In this document: positions 8,735 to 17,335 of the stretch, piece by piece
How positions within the stretch are numbered: the first letter of the stretch is position 1
How the letters are laid out: the number at the start of each line of letters is the position of its first letter
NCBI GenBank assembly: GCA_902780525.1
Contig: CACZFL010000010.1
Span: 1-64,000 of the forward strand
Length of the DNA: 64,000 nucleotides
Origin: an uncultured bacterium
GTDB taxonomy: Bacteria; Cyanobacteriota; Vampirovibrionia; Gastranaerophilales; Gastranaerophilaceae
Direction of reading: 5' to 3'
Program-made: the position numbers and the translations under genes
Notes under the pieces: model-generated
Told to the model about the DNA's origin: nothing
The model's database searches: none
Seen by the model: the letters and a program-made list of their open reading frames with translations, nothing else

Positions 8735-9537
8735 TACAGTTTTTTTATTACCTCAACAACAAGATTTTTAAATTTATCCTTAGCTTTATTTGCTGCTTTA
8801 ATAACTTCTTCATGAGAAAGTCCTACCGTACTTACACCGGCAGCAGAGTTACAAATACAGCTGATACCCATAACTTTCATACCTGCCCAGCATGCAACCA
8901 TTGCTTCAGGAACAGTTGACATTCCGACAGCGTCGGCACCCAAAGTTCTTGCCATTCTGACCTCAGCCGGAGTTTCATAAGATGGGCCGGTTAAGGCAAG
9001 ATAAATACCCTCCTGAAGGTCAATTCCGATTTCACGCCCTGTTTTCTTAAGCAATTCTATATAATCAGGCTCATAAACTTCACTCATATCAGGAAATCTT
9101 ACGCCCATTGAATCGTCATTTAAGCCAATGAGCGGATTTTGTCCCATTAAATTGATATGGTCAGTAATAACCATTAAATCAGAGGGATTAAAAGACGGAT
9201 TAACACCACCGGCAGCATTAGTAATAATTAAAGTCTTTACCCCAAGCTTTTTAAGAACTTTTACCGGATAAACAACTTTTTGGATAGAATGACCTTCATA
9301 AAAATGAAAACGCCCCTGCATCATAACAACATTTTTACCGTTGATTTTTGCAAAAACCAGCCTTCCCTTATGCCCGCTTACGGTTGATACCTCAAAACCT
9401 GGAATTTCATTATAATTAATTGTTATGTCACAATATGTATCAGCAAGTTCCCCAAGCCCGGAGCCCAAAATAATAGCTATTTCAGGATTAAAATCCGCAA
9501 TTTTTTCTTTTATAAAATTAACCGTATTTTCTAACAT
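8734..9537 (-). CDS. punA: purine nucleoside phosphorylase (PNP-I, trimeric type)
   Basis: Catalyses phosphorolysis of purine (deoxy)nucleosides for base salvage. I start it at the ATG at 9535-9537, which has AAGGGG seven bases upstream. An upstream in-frame start would add ten residues without a ribosome site. The 267 residues carry the phosphate-binding GSGLGELAD near residue 23, the GRFHFYEGH block, TNAAGGVNPSF and the MSTVPEAMVA motif, all of the trimeric PNP family. The 3' end overlaps rqcP by one base. It is the first gene of the punA-rqcP-dedA-yjbQ operon. Confidence 0.92.
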   Translation of the reverse strand: MLENTVNFIKEKIADFNPEIAIILGSGLGELADTYCDITINYNEIPGFEVSTVSGHKGRLVFAKINGKNVVMMQGRFHFYEGHSIQKVVYPVKVLKKLGVKTLIITNAAGGVNPSFNPSDLMVITDHINLMGQNPLIGLNDDSMGVRFPDMSEVYEPDYIELLKKTGREIGIDLQEGIYLALTGPSYETPAEVRMARTLGADAVGMSTVPEAMVACWAGMKVMGISCICNSAAGVSTVGLSHEEVIKAANKAKDKFKNLVVEVIKKL

Positions 9538-9578
9538 TAAAAGCCCCTTAATCACAACCATAATCATTCTAACCCAAG

Positions 9579-9612
9579 AAAAAAACGCTGTACACTACAT
9601 ACAGCGTTTTTT
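9579..9612 (-). terminator. intrinsic terminator downstream of the small FKG-motif gene
   Basis: A 12-bp perfect stem, 9581-9592 with 9600-9611, and a 7-base loop. On the minus strand it is followed by a T-run of about seven. It ends the gene at 9637-9954 and insulates punA. The symmetric T-run on the plus strand would allow it to work both ways. Confidence 0.8.
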
Positions 9613-9636
9613 TACAAAACTATATAATTAATTTTA

Positions 9637-9954
9637 CTAGTCTGTACAATTAGGATAATACGGACTACGATCCTGATAATCATCTCCGCCATTATCTTCC
9701 TTTGACTTGCCGTATTCGCCGCCGGCAATAGCGCCTGTTCCCGCAAGAATAAACGGAATGAACAACCCTCCTGATATAATTGTTCCCACAGTACCACCTA
9801 TAACGGTTCCTGCTAAATAGCCCAAACTACCTTTCCAACCTTTAAAAGCTGGCTGTGTAGATTCCGGCTGGGTCTGTACATTTTTTACATTTGCTGTTCT
9901 CATCTTGTAATTCAAATTTCTGGGTTGTGCAACACTAATGGAGCTTACTCTCAT
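9637..9954 (-). CDS. small glycine-zipper protein with PAFKG motif
   Basis: A 105-residue protein I cannot assign. The ATG at 9952-9954 is chosen because GGAAAGGAG sits eight bases upstream. A GTG three codons earlier abuts the Shine-Dalgarno sequence. The N-terminal 35 residues are polar and likely disordered, ending in PAFKG (residues 35-39). A Gly-rich hydrophobic stretch follows (residues 45-80, GTVIGGTVGTIISGG and ILAGTGAIAGG) that looks like a membrane-inserting glycine zipper. The tail is acidic with one Cys. The motif and layout recur in other proteins of this window. It is monocistronic, with its own terminator. Confidence 0.75.
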   Translation of the reverse strand: MRVSSISVAQPRNLNYKMRTANVKNVQTQPESTQPAFKGWKGSLGYLAGTVIGGTVGTIISGGLFIPFILAGTGAIAGGEYGKSKEDNGGDDYQDRSPYYPNCTD

Positions 9955-10082
9955 AACACACACTCCTTTCCGTATTCTTTTCTTTCTTTATATCTCGGTA
10001 CTTTGTAAGGATAACTCCGAACAAAAAATTTGTCAATCATTCTAAAGTATGATTTTGGTCAGGTAAATATTTAGCTTAATCC

Positions 10083-11438
10083 TTAGAATAACAGCCTGAA
10101 CAATAAGAATCGTTTATTCAGTTTTTCGGAGAACTTCTTAAGATTAGAAACTGTTTCAGAAGTATCTTTTATTATCTGCTTAAGGTTTTCTTTGTTACCT
10201 TCTTTGCCGTTTATAGTTTCTAATGCATTAGTAACTTCGTACATCGTTACATTCATATTATCAATTGTAGTAACAATTTTTGTCTTAAGTTTTTCATCTT
10301 TTGTCATTTTGTTAACGGTTGTGGATATTTCATTCATATTAGTCATGATTGCATTCAAATCTTCTGCAAATTTTTTCGCATCAACAGAACCAATAACAGG
10401 AGCAAGTGCGTCAGATAATTTTGAGAATGATTCAGCTGTCTGGTACATCATAGGTTTAAATTTCTCATCACCTATAATGCCGTTAACGTTTGTAGCAAGC
10501 TTGTTAAAGCTGTTAGCAACATCACTTAGCATCCACAAAATAGTATCAATATCATTTCTTGAAGCATCAATAAGTTTTTCTGTTTTCTGCAATGTTGTAG
10601 TCGCCTGAGCTGTCAAGTCTTTAAAGTTAGAGACAGACTCTCTTATATCTGCAATCATCTTATCATTCATTAAGTCGTTAACCATTTTGCTCATCTCTGT
10701 AAGAGACTCAGCTGCCTGGAATTGTAAATCCATAAAATCAGCAATTCTTAATGGCTCAACAATCGTATATGGCGATGTCTGATGAGGATACGGAAGAGCA
10801 GAACCGTCAAGAGGGTTTACTCTAAGCTTCTTCACATCACCGACTGTAACTACTTCACCTTTCATAAAGTGCGGTAATTTTAACCCCGGAAGATTTACAA
10901 CATAATCAACTTTATATGCATACTGCGTTTTTACAGTATCAGCAAGTTCAAGCGGAACAAGCTTTGAAGACATAATCTGGGATTTTTTAACAAAACCTAC
11001 ATCATATAATTTGTCGTCAAGTTTTATCTCAACAGGCGCACCGTTTAAAACCAAATCCTGATTAATAACAGGAATATAAACCGTACGCAGTTTCGGAGGT
11101 GTAATTTCAAGGAATTGTTCACCAATAAGACCTGATTGCTGAATACTTAAAGTTGAAGCCTTTGGGATTTCTATTCCGGGCTGAGTAATAACGAATTTCA
11201 TTCTTACATAGCTTGATTCAGCATTAACTACAGGTGTAATTTCTTCTACCTGACCAACTCTCATACCCATCATCTGAACACCGGAACCCGGTCTCATTCC
11301 GTTAACATCCTTAAACTGAACCTCTATTCTTTTTGCGGAAGAAAAAGAACGGCCTTTTACCCACAAAATAGTAAATAAAAGTATAGCCAAAGATATTATA
11401 GTTAGGATACCGACTTTTAAAGCTGGTGAAATTTTCAT
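10083..11438 (-). CDS. mlaD: MlaD-like MCE-domain lipid-binding protein
   Basis: The periplasmic, membrane-anchored substrate-binding subunit of an Mla-type lipid ABC transporter. The ATG at 11436-11438 has GAGGAA eight bases upstream and gives 451 residues. Longer in-frame starts run into mlaF. A single membrane helix (residues 7-26) is followed by the MCE domain, with VQFKDVNGMRPGSGVQMMGMRVGQV near residues 38-62 and a GLIGEQFLEI core. The long C-terminal third is helical with repeated Asn/Thr/Lys-rich amphipathic stretches, as in cyanobacterial and plastid (TGD2) relatives rather than the short E. coli MlaD. It is the third gene of mlaE-mlaF-mlaD, starting 14 bases after mlaF. Confidence 0.85.
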   Translation of the reverse strand: MKISPALKVGILTIISLAILLFTILWVKGRSFSSAKRIEVQFKDVNGMRPGSGVQMMGMRVGQVEEITPVVNAESSYVRMKFVITQPGIEIPKASTLSIQQSGLIGEQFLEITPPKLRTVYIPVINQDLVLNGAPVEIKLDDKLYDVGFVKKSQIMSSKLVPLELADTVKTQYAYKVDYVVNLPGLKLPHFMKGEVVTVGDVKKLRVNPLDGSALPYPHQTSPYTIVEPLRIADFMDLQFQAAESLTEMSKMVNDLMNDKMIADIRESVSNFKDLTAQATTTLQKTEKLIDASRNDIDTILWMLSDVANSFNKLATNVNGIIGDEKFKPMMYQTAESFSKLSDALAPVIGSVDAKKFAEDLNAIMTNMNEISTTVNKMTKDEKLKTKIVTTIDNMNVTMYEVTNALETINGKEGNKENLKQIIKDTSETVSNLKKFSEKLNKRFLLFRLLF

Positions 11439-11452
11439 TATTACATTCCTCA

Positions 11453-12169
11453 TTATTTCATTTTCATTGGTCCGTCGATAGCTGCTTCGACAAACTGACG
11501 TGTATATGGAGTTTCTTCCCTGCACAGTTCATCAGGCGAACCTTCAAACACAGCATGTCCATTATACAACATTAATACCGAATCAGCCGTCCTACGAATA
11601 GTTGACATTTGGTGAGTTACTACAATTGACGCTGCGTGTGTTTCGTTTTTAAGTCTTACAATATAATCTTCTATGAGAGTTGAAGAGATCGGGTCTAAAC
11701 CGGCTGTAGGCTCATCGTACAATATAATCTTAGGCTCAGTAACAATTGCTCGGGCAAAACTCACACGCTTCTGCATACCACCTGATAATTCAGACGGAAA
11801 TTTATTTTCTATACCTGACAGACCAACAAGTTCAAGTTTTTCCGCAACAATTTTTTCAAGCTCTTTTCTTGTATATTTACCCCTCAAGTCTTTTCGTTCC
11901 TGAAGAGCAAAAGATATATTATCAAAAACATTAAGCGAATCAAATAAAGCCGAATATTGGAATACCATAGCAACATCTCCGCCGGTTGTTATAATATCAC
12001 CGGAATCTTTTTCAATCAGTCCGCTTATGAGTTTCAGAACCGTACTTTTTCCCGAACCGCTGAAACCTACGATAGATAATATTTTTCCGTCATCAACTTT
12101 GAATGATATATTATCAAGGATTACCCTTTCTCCGAATGTTTTAACTAAGTTTTTTACTTCTATTCCCAT
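11453..12169 (-). CDS. mlaF: Mla-type ABC transporter ATP-binding protein
   Basis: The cytoplasmic ATPase of the lipid transporter. The ATG at 12167-12169 is preferred because GGAG lies eight bases upstream. An in-frame ATG 12 codons earlier overlaps mlaE. The 238 residues show Walker A (GFSGSGKST) near residue 37, the ABC signature LSGGMQKR near residue 130, Walker B with IILYDEPTAGLDP near residue 150, and a H-loop (VVTHQM). The GGMQKR signature is typical of the MlaF/TGD3 branch. It lies 13 bases after the mlaE stop. Confidence 0.9.
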   Translation of the reverse strand: MGIEVKNLVKTFGERVILDNISFKVDDGKILSIVGFSGSGKSTVLKLISGLIEKDSGDIITTGGDVAMVFQYSALFDSLNVFDNISFALQERKDLRGKYTRKELEKIVAEKLELVGLSGIENKFPSELSGGMQKRVSFARAIVTEPKIILYDEPTAGLDPISSTLIEDYIVRLKNETHAASIVVTHQMSTIRRTADSVLMLYNGHAVFEGSPDELCREETPYTRQFVEAAIDGPMKMK

Positions 12170-12182
12170 TGTTTTCTCCAAA

Positions 12183-12983
12183 TTAATAGAAACATGCTGC
12201 CGCAAAAATCAAATCCACTATAACTATTGCAACAAATGACCAAACAACAGCTTTCGTAGTAGCACGTCCAACGCCTTTAGCACCGTCACGAGCCTGCATA
12301 CCCCACGAACAGCTTATTAATGTAATTACGAAACCAAAGGCAAATGATTTCATAATACAAACTTTTAAATCGTGCATGTGAAGTCCAAACCATACCGAGT
12401 CAAAATACGCTTTAAATGTTAAACCAGAAACAAGATTAGAGGCAACTGCTCCGCCTGCTATGCCGATAAGAGAGGAAATAATTACCACAACCGGCATCAT
12501 CAGTGTTCCTGCGATAATTCTGGGAGTAAAAAGATAATGAACAGGATTTACTTTCAGAACCTTCATTGCATCAATTTGTTCAGTAACCTTCATTGTAGCA
12601 AGCTCTGAAGCCATTGATGAACCAATCATTGATATTAACGCAAAACCGGCCATAATTGCAGCTTCTTCACGCACCATTAATATTGCTACCATCATTCCTA
12701 CGTAATTTCCGGCACCCTGTTTAACCATCTGACCTGCAACCTGCATTGCAACAATGATTGAAGTCATGCCGACAATTGATAATGTAATCGGTAAAGATGT
12801 TACGCCAAAACGATAGCACTGAAACATAAGTTCTTTGAAAGTTGTCGGTTTTGTTTTCAGACCTTTTAAGAACTCAATGCCGTGCATTACAATAATACCC
12901 AGAGTAGAAATAAGGCTTTCTGTCGTATTCCAAAGGATTCTGAGTATTTTATATGTATATGTTGCTTTATAATAAACTTTCAA
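12183..12983 (-). CDS. mlaE: MlaE permease of the Mla lipid transporter
   Basis: The inner-membrane permease of the MlaE family (DUF140). The 266 residues have an amphipathic N-terminal interface helix and about five membrane segments. The family hallmarks are visible: GMTSIIVAMQVAGQM near residue 72, the REEAAIMAGFALISMIGSSMASELATMKVTEQIDAM block near residues 105-140, and a C-terminal RDGAKGVGRATTKAVV segment. The start codon is TTG (12981-12983) with AGGGA about seven bases upstream. It is the first gene of the lipid-transport operon. The rpmE terminator lies upstream, so the promoter should be within 12984-13057. The outer-membrane partner is not in the window. Confidence 0.9.
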   Translation of the reverse strand: MKVYYKATYTYKILRILWNTTESLISTLGIIVMHGIEFLKGLKTKPTTFKELMFQCYRFGVTSLPITLSIVGMTSIIVAMQVAGQMVKQGAGNYVGMMVAILMVREEAAIMAGFALISMIGSSMASELATMKVTEQIDAMKVLKVNPVHYLFTPRIIAGTLMMPVVVIISSLIGIAGGAVASNLVSGLTFKAYFDSVWFGLHMHDLKVCIMKSFAFGFVITLISCSWGMQARDGAKGVGRATTKAVVWSFVAIVIVDLIFAAACFY

Positions 12984-13055
12984 AAAAATCCCTGCTTCTT
13001 TATTTATTATATTAACAAGACTATTATACCAAACAATTCAAAAATTGTTAAATAC

Positions 13056-13094
13056 AAAAAAGAACGGGGTCTGAAAATCAAATCCCGTTCTTTT
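13056..13094 (-). terminator. intrinsic terminator of rpmE
   Basis: An 11-bp stem, 13058-13068 with 13084-13094, around a 15-base loop. An A-run on the plus strand becomes a T-run downstream of rpmE. It separates rpmE from the mlaE operon on the same strand. Confidence 0.8.
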
Positions 13095-13113
13095 AATAAT
13101 TTTAACCAAATCG

Positions 13114-13314
13114 TTATTTTTGACCGTAACGTTTTTTGAATCTTTCAACACGTCCTTCAGAGTCAAGAATTTTTTGCTGACCTGTGTAGAACGGGTGGCA
13201 GTTTGAACAAATTTCAACTGTCAGATTATCAACAACTGAACCTGTTTCAATTTCGTTACCGCAAACACATTTAATAACGGTTTTCTTATATTCTGGGTGT
13301 AATCCGTCTTTCAT
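13114..13314 (-). CDS. rpmE: 50S ribosomal protein L31 (zinc-binding type)
   Basis: A 66-residue ribosomal protein at the central protuberance. It opens with [16 protein letters not shown], and the four zinc cysteines are intact at 16, 18, 36 and 39 (CVC and [10 protein letters not shown]). It is therefore the zinc-containing C+ form rather than the zinc-free paralogue induced by zinc starvation. GAAGG lies six bases before the ATG. It is monocistronic with its own terminator. Confidence 0.95.
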   Translation of the reverse strand: MKDGLHPEYKKTVIKCVCGNEIETGSVVDNLTVEICSNCHPFYTGQQKILDSEGRVERFKKRYGQK

Positions 13315-13452
13315 TTTAACCTTCTTTCTTCAAGATTCCAAACTTGATTCAATATTTCGACCTAATTAATTCTATATTGCTGAAAAAAAAAATACAAGTA
13401 GCGAAGTAAATACACTTAACCATATAACTTACGACCACATTTGCCCCTACCC

Positions 13453-15996
13453 CTACATTTTTTTAATTTCTGTAAGTGTCGGATCAAGAAGTCTGCGTCC
13501 TATATTTTCAAAGTTAATTGAAAACAGGGTTTTGGTACCGTATTTAATCATTTTTTCCACAATACCGTTACCGTATTTTGCGTGAACAACCGCATCTCCC
13601 TGCTGAATGGAGTCACTTATTACCATATCTTCCTGCGGTATATCCGCATCATAAACAGGAACAATTGGTGTATCAGAATCTCTTTTTTCAAGAATTTCAG
13701 GACTTCTCTGTGCAGGCTGCTTTTCGGGAATAATACTTTCCTGAGGCTGCTCCAGAATATCACCTGAGTATTCTTCTATAAGACTATCACCTTCATCATC
13801 GCTATTAAGCTCATCTATGAAATCCAAATCAGAATCTGAGATATCACTGTCATCGGACTCTTTTATTGTCGTATAAACTTTATCAACATCTTCTACAATT
13901 TGTCTGTCAACATCCTCATCAATATTTATATTTTCCTCATCGGATATGTCAATAATGATGTCATTTTCACCGCTTTCTTCAGGGTCAAGCTCAACAATAT
14001 CATCTAACTCAGTTGTTATATTATCGTCAGACATCAAATCATCAATACTTATCTCTTCTCTCTCAGAAAGTGAATCATCTGAGATTTCTTCTGAAACAAA
14101 TTCTTCATTAATACCGGAATCAAAATCGGATAATGTTACGGTGTCATCAGATTCTAAGATATCCAAATCTGAGGTCAAAGTTTCTTCCAGACCGATTTCT
14201 TCACTCTGTGGTTCAAGAGTTAATTCTGAAATTGCTTCATTGTCAATTTCGAGATTTTGATTATTATCAACTAAGTCAACGGCTTCAAGACTTTCATCTT
14301 GATATAAAACCGTATCCTTTTCATCAACATCAGTGCTGCCTGAAAAAGAAAGATCAACCGCTTCAGACATTGTATCCTGCTGGTTTAGCTCTTTAATTTC
14401 AGAGTCCTGAGATTCTTCAATTTCATCGTTTTCTAATACAGGAACATTCTCGTCATCGCTGACCGTTTCCTCTGTAATCTCATTGTACTCAGGCTCAATA
14501 ACATCTTCTTCGTCCGGTTCATCTTCTATGACAATATCTACTGATTCATTTTCAGTATCATCAACATCATAGTCAGTGTCATCGTCTTCGTTTTCTTCAT
14601 CAGTAAAAAGATTTACACTTTGTATATCTTCAGTGTCTTCAGAGAATGAGTCAATTATTTCATCTGATTTTTGTTCAATGTTAGCAATAATTTCATCTTT
14701 TGATAAAACATCTTCCTGCCCATCTTCAGCAGTATTTTCATAATTTCCTTCAGAAGCAGGTACATCTTCAATCTGAGTGTCGCAAGCATCTTCTACATAT
14801 TCACTTTCTGCTGCAGGAGAAACAACGTCATCAATAACAACAGCTCTTGATATTACAGGAATATAGTTAATTCCCTCACCTGTTATAAGGTAAGTATCAT
14901 TTTCCATTGACGATAAGAAAGAGTTGTACACATAAAATACTGACTTATTATCAATTGTCGGTTCAATAATAAAATTGTCAAACATTGATTTTATGTCATT
15001 GATGTACCTGTATTTCGGGTTAACAATGAGTGTTGTCGGAATATCTGATTCAGATATAACCATTTTTAAACTTTTCTTGGAAACAATATTTGAGGTCTCC
15101 ATCATTACCTGGTATTTATCAGCATTGAGCTTAGAATAAATATATTCCAGGTAATAATTCTGAAAAGCTGAATCAAGCGATGAAATATCAATTACAGGAT
15201 TTTTTGACTCCAGAATCTTACCAAGGCTGTCAGCTTCTGCTGTATTTTCTGCAAAGTATCCTAATTTGCTCAAGAACGATAATTTATTTTTGAGTACAAA
15301 AAGCCTAAATACATGCTGCTTGTCAACCATATCATCAACGACTGATTTGAATACACCAAACGGCACAAACGGAACAGAGTCAAAGTATTCGCTGATATCA
15401 TCAAATACACTTGCTATCATCTGTCTGCTGTCAGGAGTAGCTTCATTCAAACAAGCCTGACACAGGTACTGTAAAGAAACTTTGTTTAGAGGAAGCTTAA
15501 AATCTTTTCCTGCTGTATATTTTTGAGATTTTACAATTTTGCTTGTATCTATAATAACAGTATTTAACCCCAGATTTTCAAACTGCTTTGTAAGGTTTGA
15601 AACTAACAAGTTGTTGAGGTTAATGTCATCAACGCTTATAAGCATTTTTTTGTTAAATGCAGATAAATCCATAATAACATTACCTGAGTTATCAAGAGTT
15701 TTTCCTGTAATAACCGGTTTTTTAGCATTTATTGAGTTGTTAAGAATATCAAGTGTGAACGGTTTAATTTCAGCATCCTGTTCAGGATCAGTGTTGTCAT
15801 AATTATACAGAAGTTCATCACGCATTATGAACAATATTTTTGCATAAGCAATTCTTATATTATTGACTTTTTTAAGGCTGTTGATTTGGGCGATATAATC
15901 TTTACCCGTGCCAGAAACGCGCACAAATGAAGACAGGTAAATGTTTTCATCAGCCGCTATTTTTATAAAACCGTCTCTTACTTCTGTAATCTTCAT
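13453..15996 (-). CDS. HerA-like pseudo-ATPase with acidic linker and PcrA/UvrD-type Tudor domain
   Basis: An 847-residue protein of unknown role. The ATG at 15994-15996 follows GAGG by seven bases; a TTG directly before it is less likely. Residues 1-75 look like a HAS-type barrel as in HerA ATPases (SSFVRVSGTGKDYIAQI). Residues 110-390 resemble a HerA fold, for example VIDISSLDSAFQNYYLEYIYSKL near residue 270, but the Walker A position reads MLISVDDINLNNLLV with no GKS/T, so ATP hydrolysis is unlikely. Residues 415-790 are a disordered, Asp/Glu-rich linker. The last 55 residues (QQGDAVVHAKYGNGIVEKM through RRLLDPTLTEIKKM) match the C-terminal Tudor domain of PcrA/UvrD, known to bind RNA polymerase. 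The fold assignments are inferred by eye. Confidence 0.7.
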   Translation of the reverse strand: MKITEVRDGFIKIAADENIYLSSFVRVSGTGKDYIAQINSLKKVNNIRIAYAKILFIMRDELLYNYDNTDPEQDAEIKPFTLDILNNSINAKKPVITGKTLDNSGNVIMDLSAFNKKMLISVDDINLNNLLVSNLTKQFENLGLNTVIIDTSKIVKSQKYTAGKDFKLPLNKVSLQYLCQACLNEATPDSRQMIASVFDDISEYFDSVPFVPFGVFKSVVDDMVDKQHVFRLFVLKNKLSFLSKLGYFAENTAEADSLGKILESKNPVIDISSLDSAFQNYYLEYIYSKLNADKYQVMMETSNIVSKKSLKMVISESDIPTTLIVNPKYRYINDIKSMFDNFIIEPTIDNKSVFYVYNSFLSSMENDTYLITGEGINYIPVISRAVVIDDVVSPAAESEYVEDACDTQIEDVPASEGNYENTAEDGQEDVLSKDEIIANIEQKSDEIIDSFSEDTEDIQSVNLFTDEENEDDDTDYDVDDTENESVDIVIEDEPDEEDVIEPEYNEITEETVSDDENVPVLENDEIEESQDSEIKELNQQDTMSEAVDLSFSGSTDVDEKDTVLYQDESLEAVDLVDNNQNLEIDNEAISELTLEPQSEEIGLEETLTSDLDILESDDTVTLSDFDSGINEEFVSEEISDDSLSEREEISIDDLMSDDNITTELDDIVELDPEESGENDIIIDISDEENINIDEDVDRQIVEDVDKVYTTIKESDDSDISDSDLDFIDELNSDDEGDSLIEEYSGDILEQPQESIIPEKQPAQRSPEILEKRDSDTPIVPVYDADIPQEDMVISDSIQQGDAVVHAKYGNGIVEKMIKYGTKTLFSINFENIGRRLLDPTLTEIKKM

Positions 15997-16077
15997 CAAA
16001 CAACCTCAATGTAATATTATCATGAACATGCCATATTTTTTACGTTAGTTTACATCAAAATTTACAATTTGAAAAAA

Positions 16078-16106
16078 TTAAGACAAATCAGTTTTTGTGA
16101 TACAAT
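16078..16106 (+). promoter_or_regulatory. promoter directly before the M16 gene (leaderless)
   Basis: An extended -10 element, TGA followed by TACAAT at 16101-16106, with a weak -35 (TTAAGA, 16078-16083) at 17 bases. The predicted start of transcription coincides with the ATG at 16113. No Shine-Dalgarno sequence precedes that ATG, which suggests a leaderless mRNA. Confidence 0.5.
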
Positions 16107-16112
16107 CAATGT

Positions 16113-17315
16113 ATGAGAGAATTTATTTTAAAAAACGGAATCAAAACTTGTATTAAACAAAACAAAAACACACCGAGAGTTGCCTTAACTCTTAATATTT
16201 CAATATACAAAGACGAAAAATATGCTGGCGAATATTCAATAATGAACCGACTTTTGCTCAAAGGAACAAAAAAATATTCGTCTGAGGAACTGGCTGCAAT
16301 TCTTGATGAGAATGCAATAGAACTGATAACTGAAATGAAATCGGATTACCTTCGTTTCAGGTTCACATGCCTTAACGAAGACTTTGAACAAGCTTTATCA
16401 ATTTTAAGTGACATTATTTTGAACTCTACTTTTGAAGAATACGACAAAGAAGTTGTCAAATTCAAAGGCGAGCTGATGGCAGAACTTGATTCAGCCAAGG
16501 TTAAGCTTTCGGATTTGTTTACAAAAACAATATACAAAAATCATTTTTACGGCCACAGCTACACAAAGATTCTTGAAGAGATTGACAATGTCACAAAAGA
16601 AGATGTACAGGAATCATTCAGGACAATCCTTGAAACAGGGAAGAAATCTCTTGTACTAGCGGGTGATATTGAAGAAAACGGACTTCTTGAAAAATATCTG
16701 GGATGTATTCCTGAAGCAAAAGACAATAGTATGGATATATCAGTACCGCAGAGTTTAACGAAAGATTACGCAGAAATTATAAAAGAAGACGCTAATCAGG
16801 CTCAAATACTTCAGGGGTGGCATGTTGCTACGATTGAAGACAAAGAATATCCTGTTCTTATGCTCATGAATATCATTCTGGGTGCAAGCGGACTCAGTTC
16901 AAGATTATTTCTTGAACTAAGAGAGAAAAAAGGACTTGCATATACTGTAAGAACTTCTTATGAAACACACTTAAAATCTGCAGTATTCAGTATTTATATA
17001 GGGACTGAGCCTGGAAATATTCAGACTTCAATAGACGGTTTCAAAGAAGAAATAGAAAAAATCAAAACAATTCCTGTAAGCGAAGAAGAATTGCATAATG
17101 CAAAAAATAATTTAATCGGAAAACAGCAATACCTGTTTGAAACAAATTCGCAACAGGCAAACATTATGGCATATTATTCTATTTTAGGTAAAAATTTTAA
17201 TTACAGAGATACCGTAATTGAACAGGTTAAGCAGGTAACAGCACAGGATATTCTGGACTGCGCAAACAAATATTTTACGGATGATTATGTATTAACCGTT
17301 ATTAAACCTGAATAA
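16113..17315 (+). CDS. M16 family peptidase homologue lacking the zinc site
   Basis: A 400-residue protein with the two-lobe layout of M16 peptidase subunits (N-terminal peptidase-like lobe, C-terminal lobe with SSRLFLELREKKGLAYTV near residues 268-287). The inverted zinc motif HxxEH, expected just before LLLKGT at residues 47-52, is replaced by EYSIMN. It therefore cannot bind zinc in the usual way. In heterodimeric M16 enzymes such an inactive subunit supplies the Arg/Tyr pair and pairs with an active HxxEH partner; the Arg and Tyr are present here. No active partner lies in the window. It is first in an operon with the M14 gene and uppS. Confidence 0.85.
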   Translation: MREFILKNGIKTCIKQNKNTPRVALTLNISIYKDEKYAGEYSIMNRLLLKGTKKYSSEELAAILDENAIELITEMKSDYLRFRFTCLNEDFEQALSILSDIILNSTFEEYDKEVVKFKGELMAELDSAKVKLSDLFTKTIYKNHFYGHSYTKILEEIDNVTKEDVQESFRTILETGKKSLVLAGDIEENGLLEKYLGCIPEAKDNSMDISVPQSLTKDYAEIIKEDANQAQILQGWHVATIEDKEYPVLMLMNIILGASGLSSRLFLELREKKGLAYTVRTSYETHLKSAVFSIYIGTEPGNIQTSIDGFKEEIEKIKTIPVSEEELHNAKNNLIGKQQYLFETNSQQANIMAYYSILGKNFNYRDTVIEQVKQVTAQDILDCANKYFTDDYVLTVIKPE

Positions 17316-17335
17316 TAAAGCGGGAGAAAGCAAAA

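Noticed and set aside
12882-13139. 85-residue plus-strand frame across the mlaE promoter region and rpmE terminator
   Set aside because: It spans a terminator stem and has no ribosome site; the opposite strand explains the region.
13946-14260. A Ser-rich plus-strand frame opposite the acidic linker of the HerA/Tudor-like gene
   Set aside because: It is the complement of Asp/Glu/Ser codons of a well-supported minus-strand gene, has no ribosome site and is pure low complexity.
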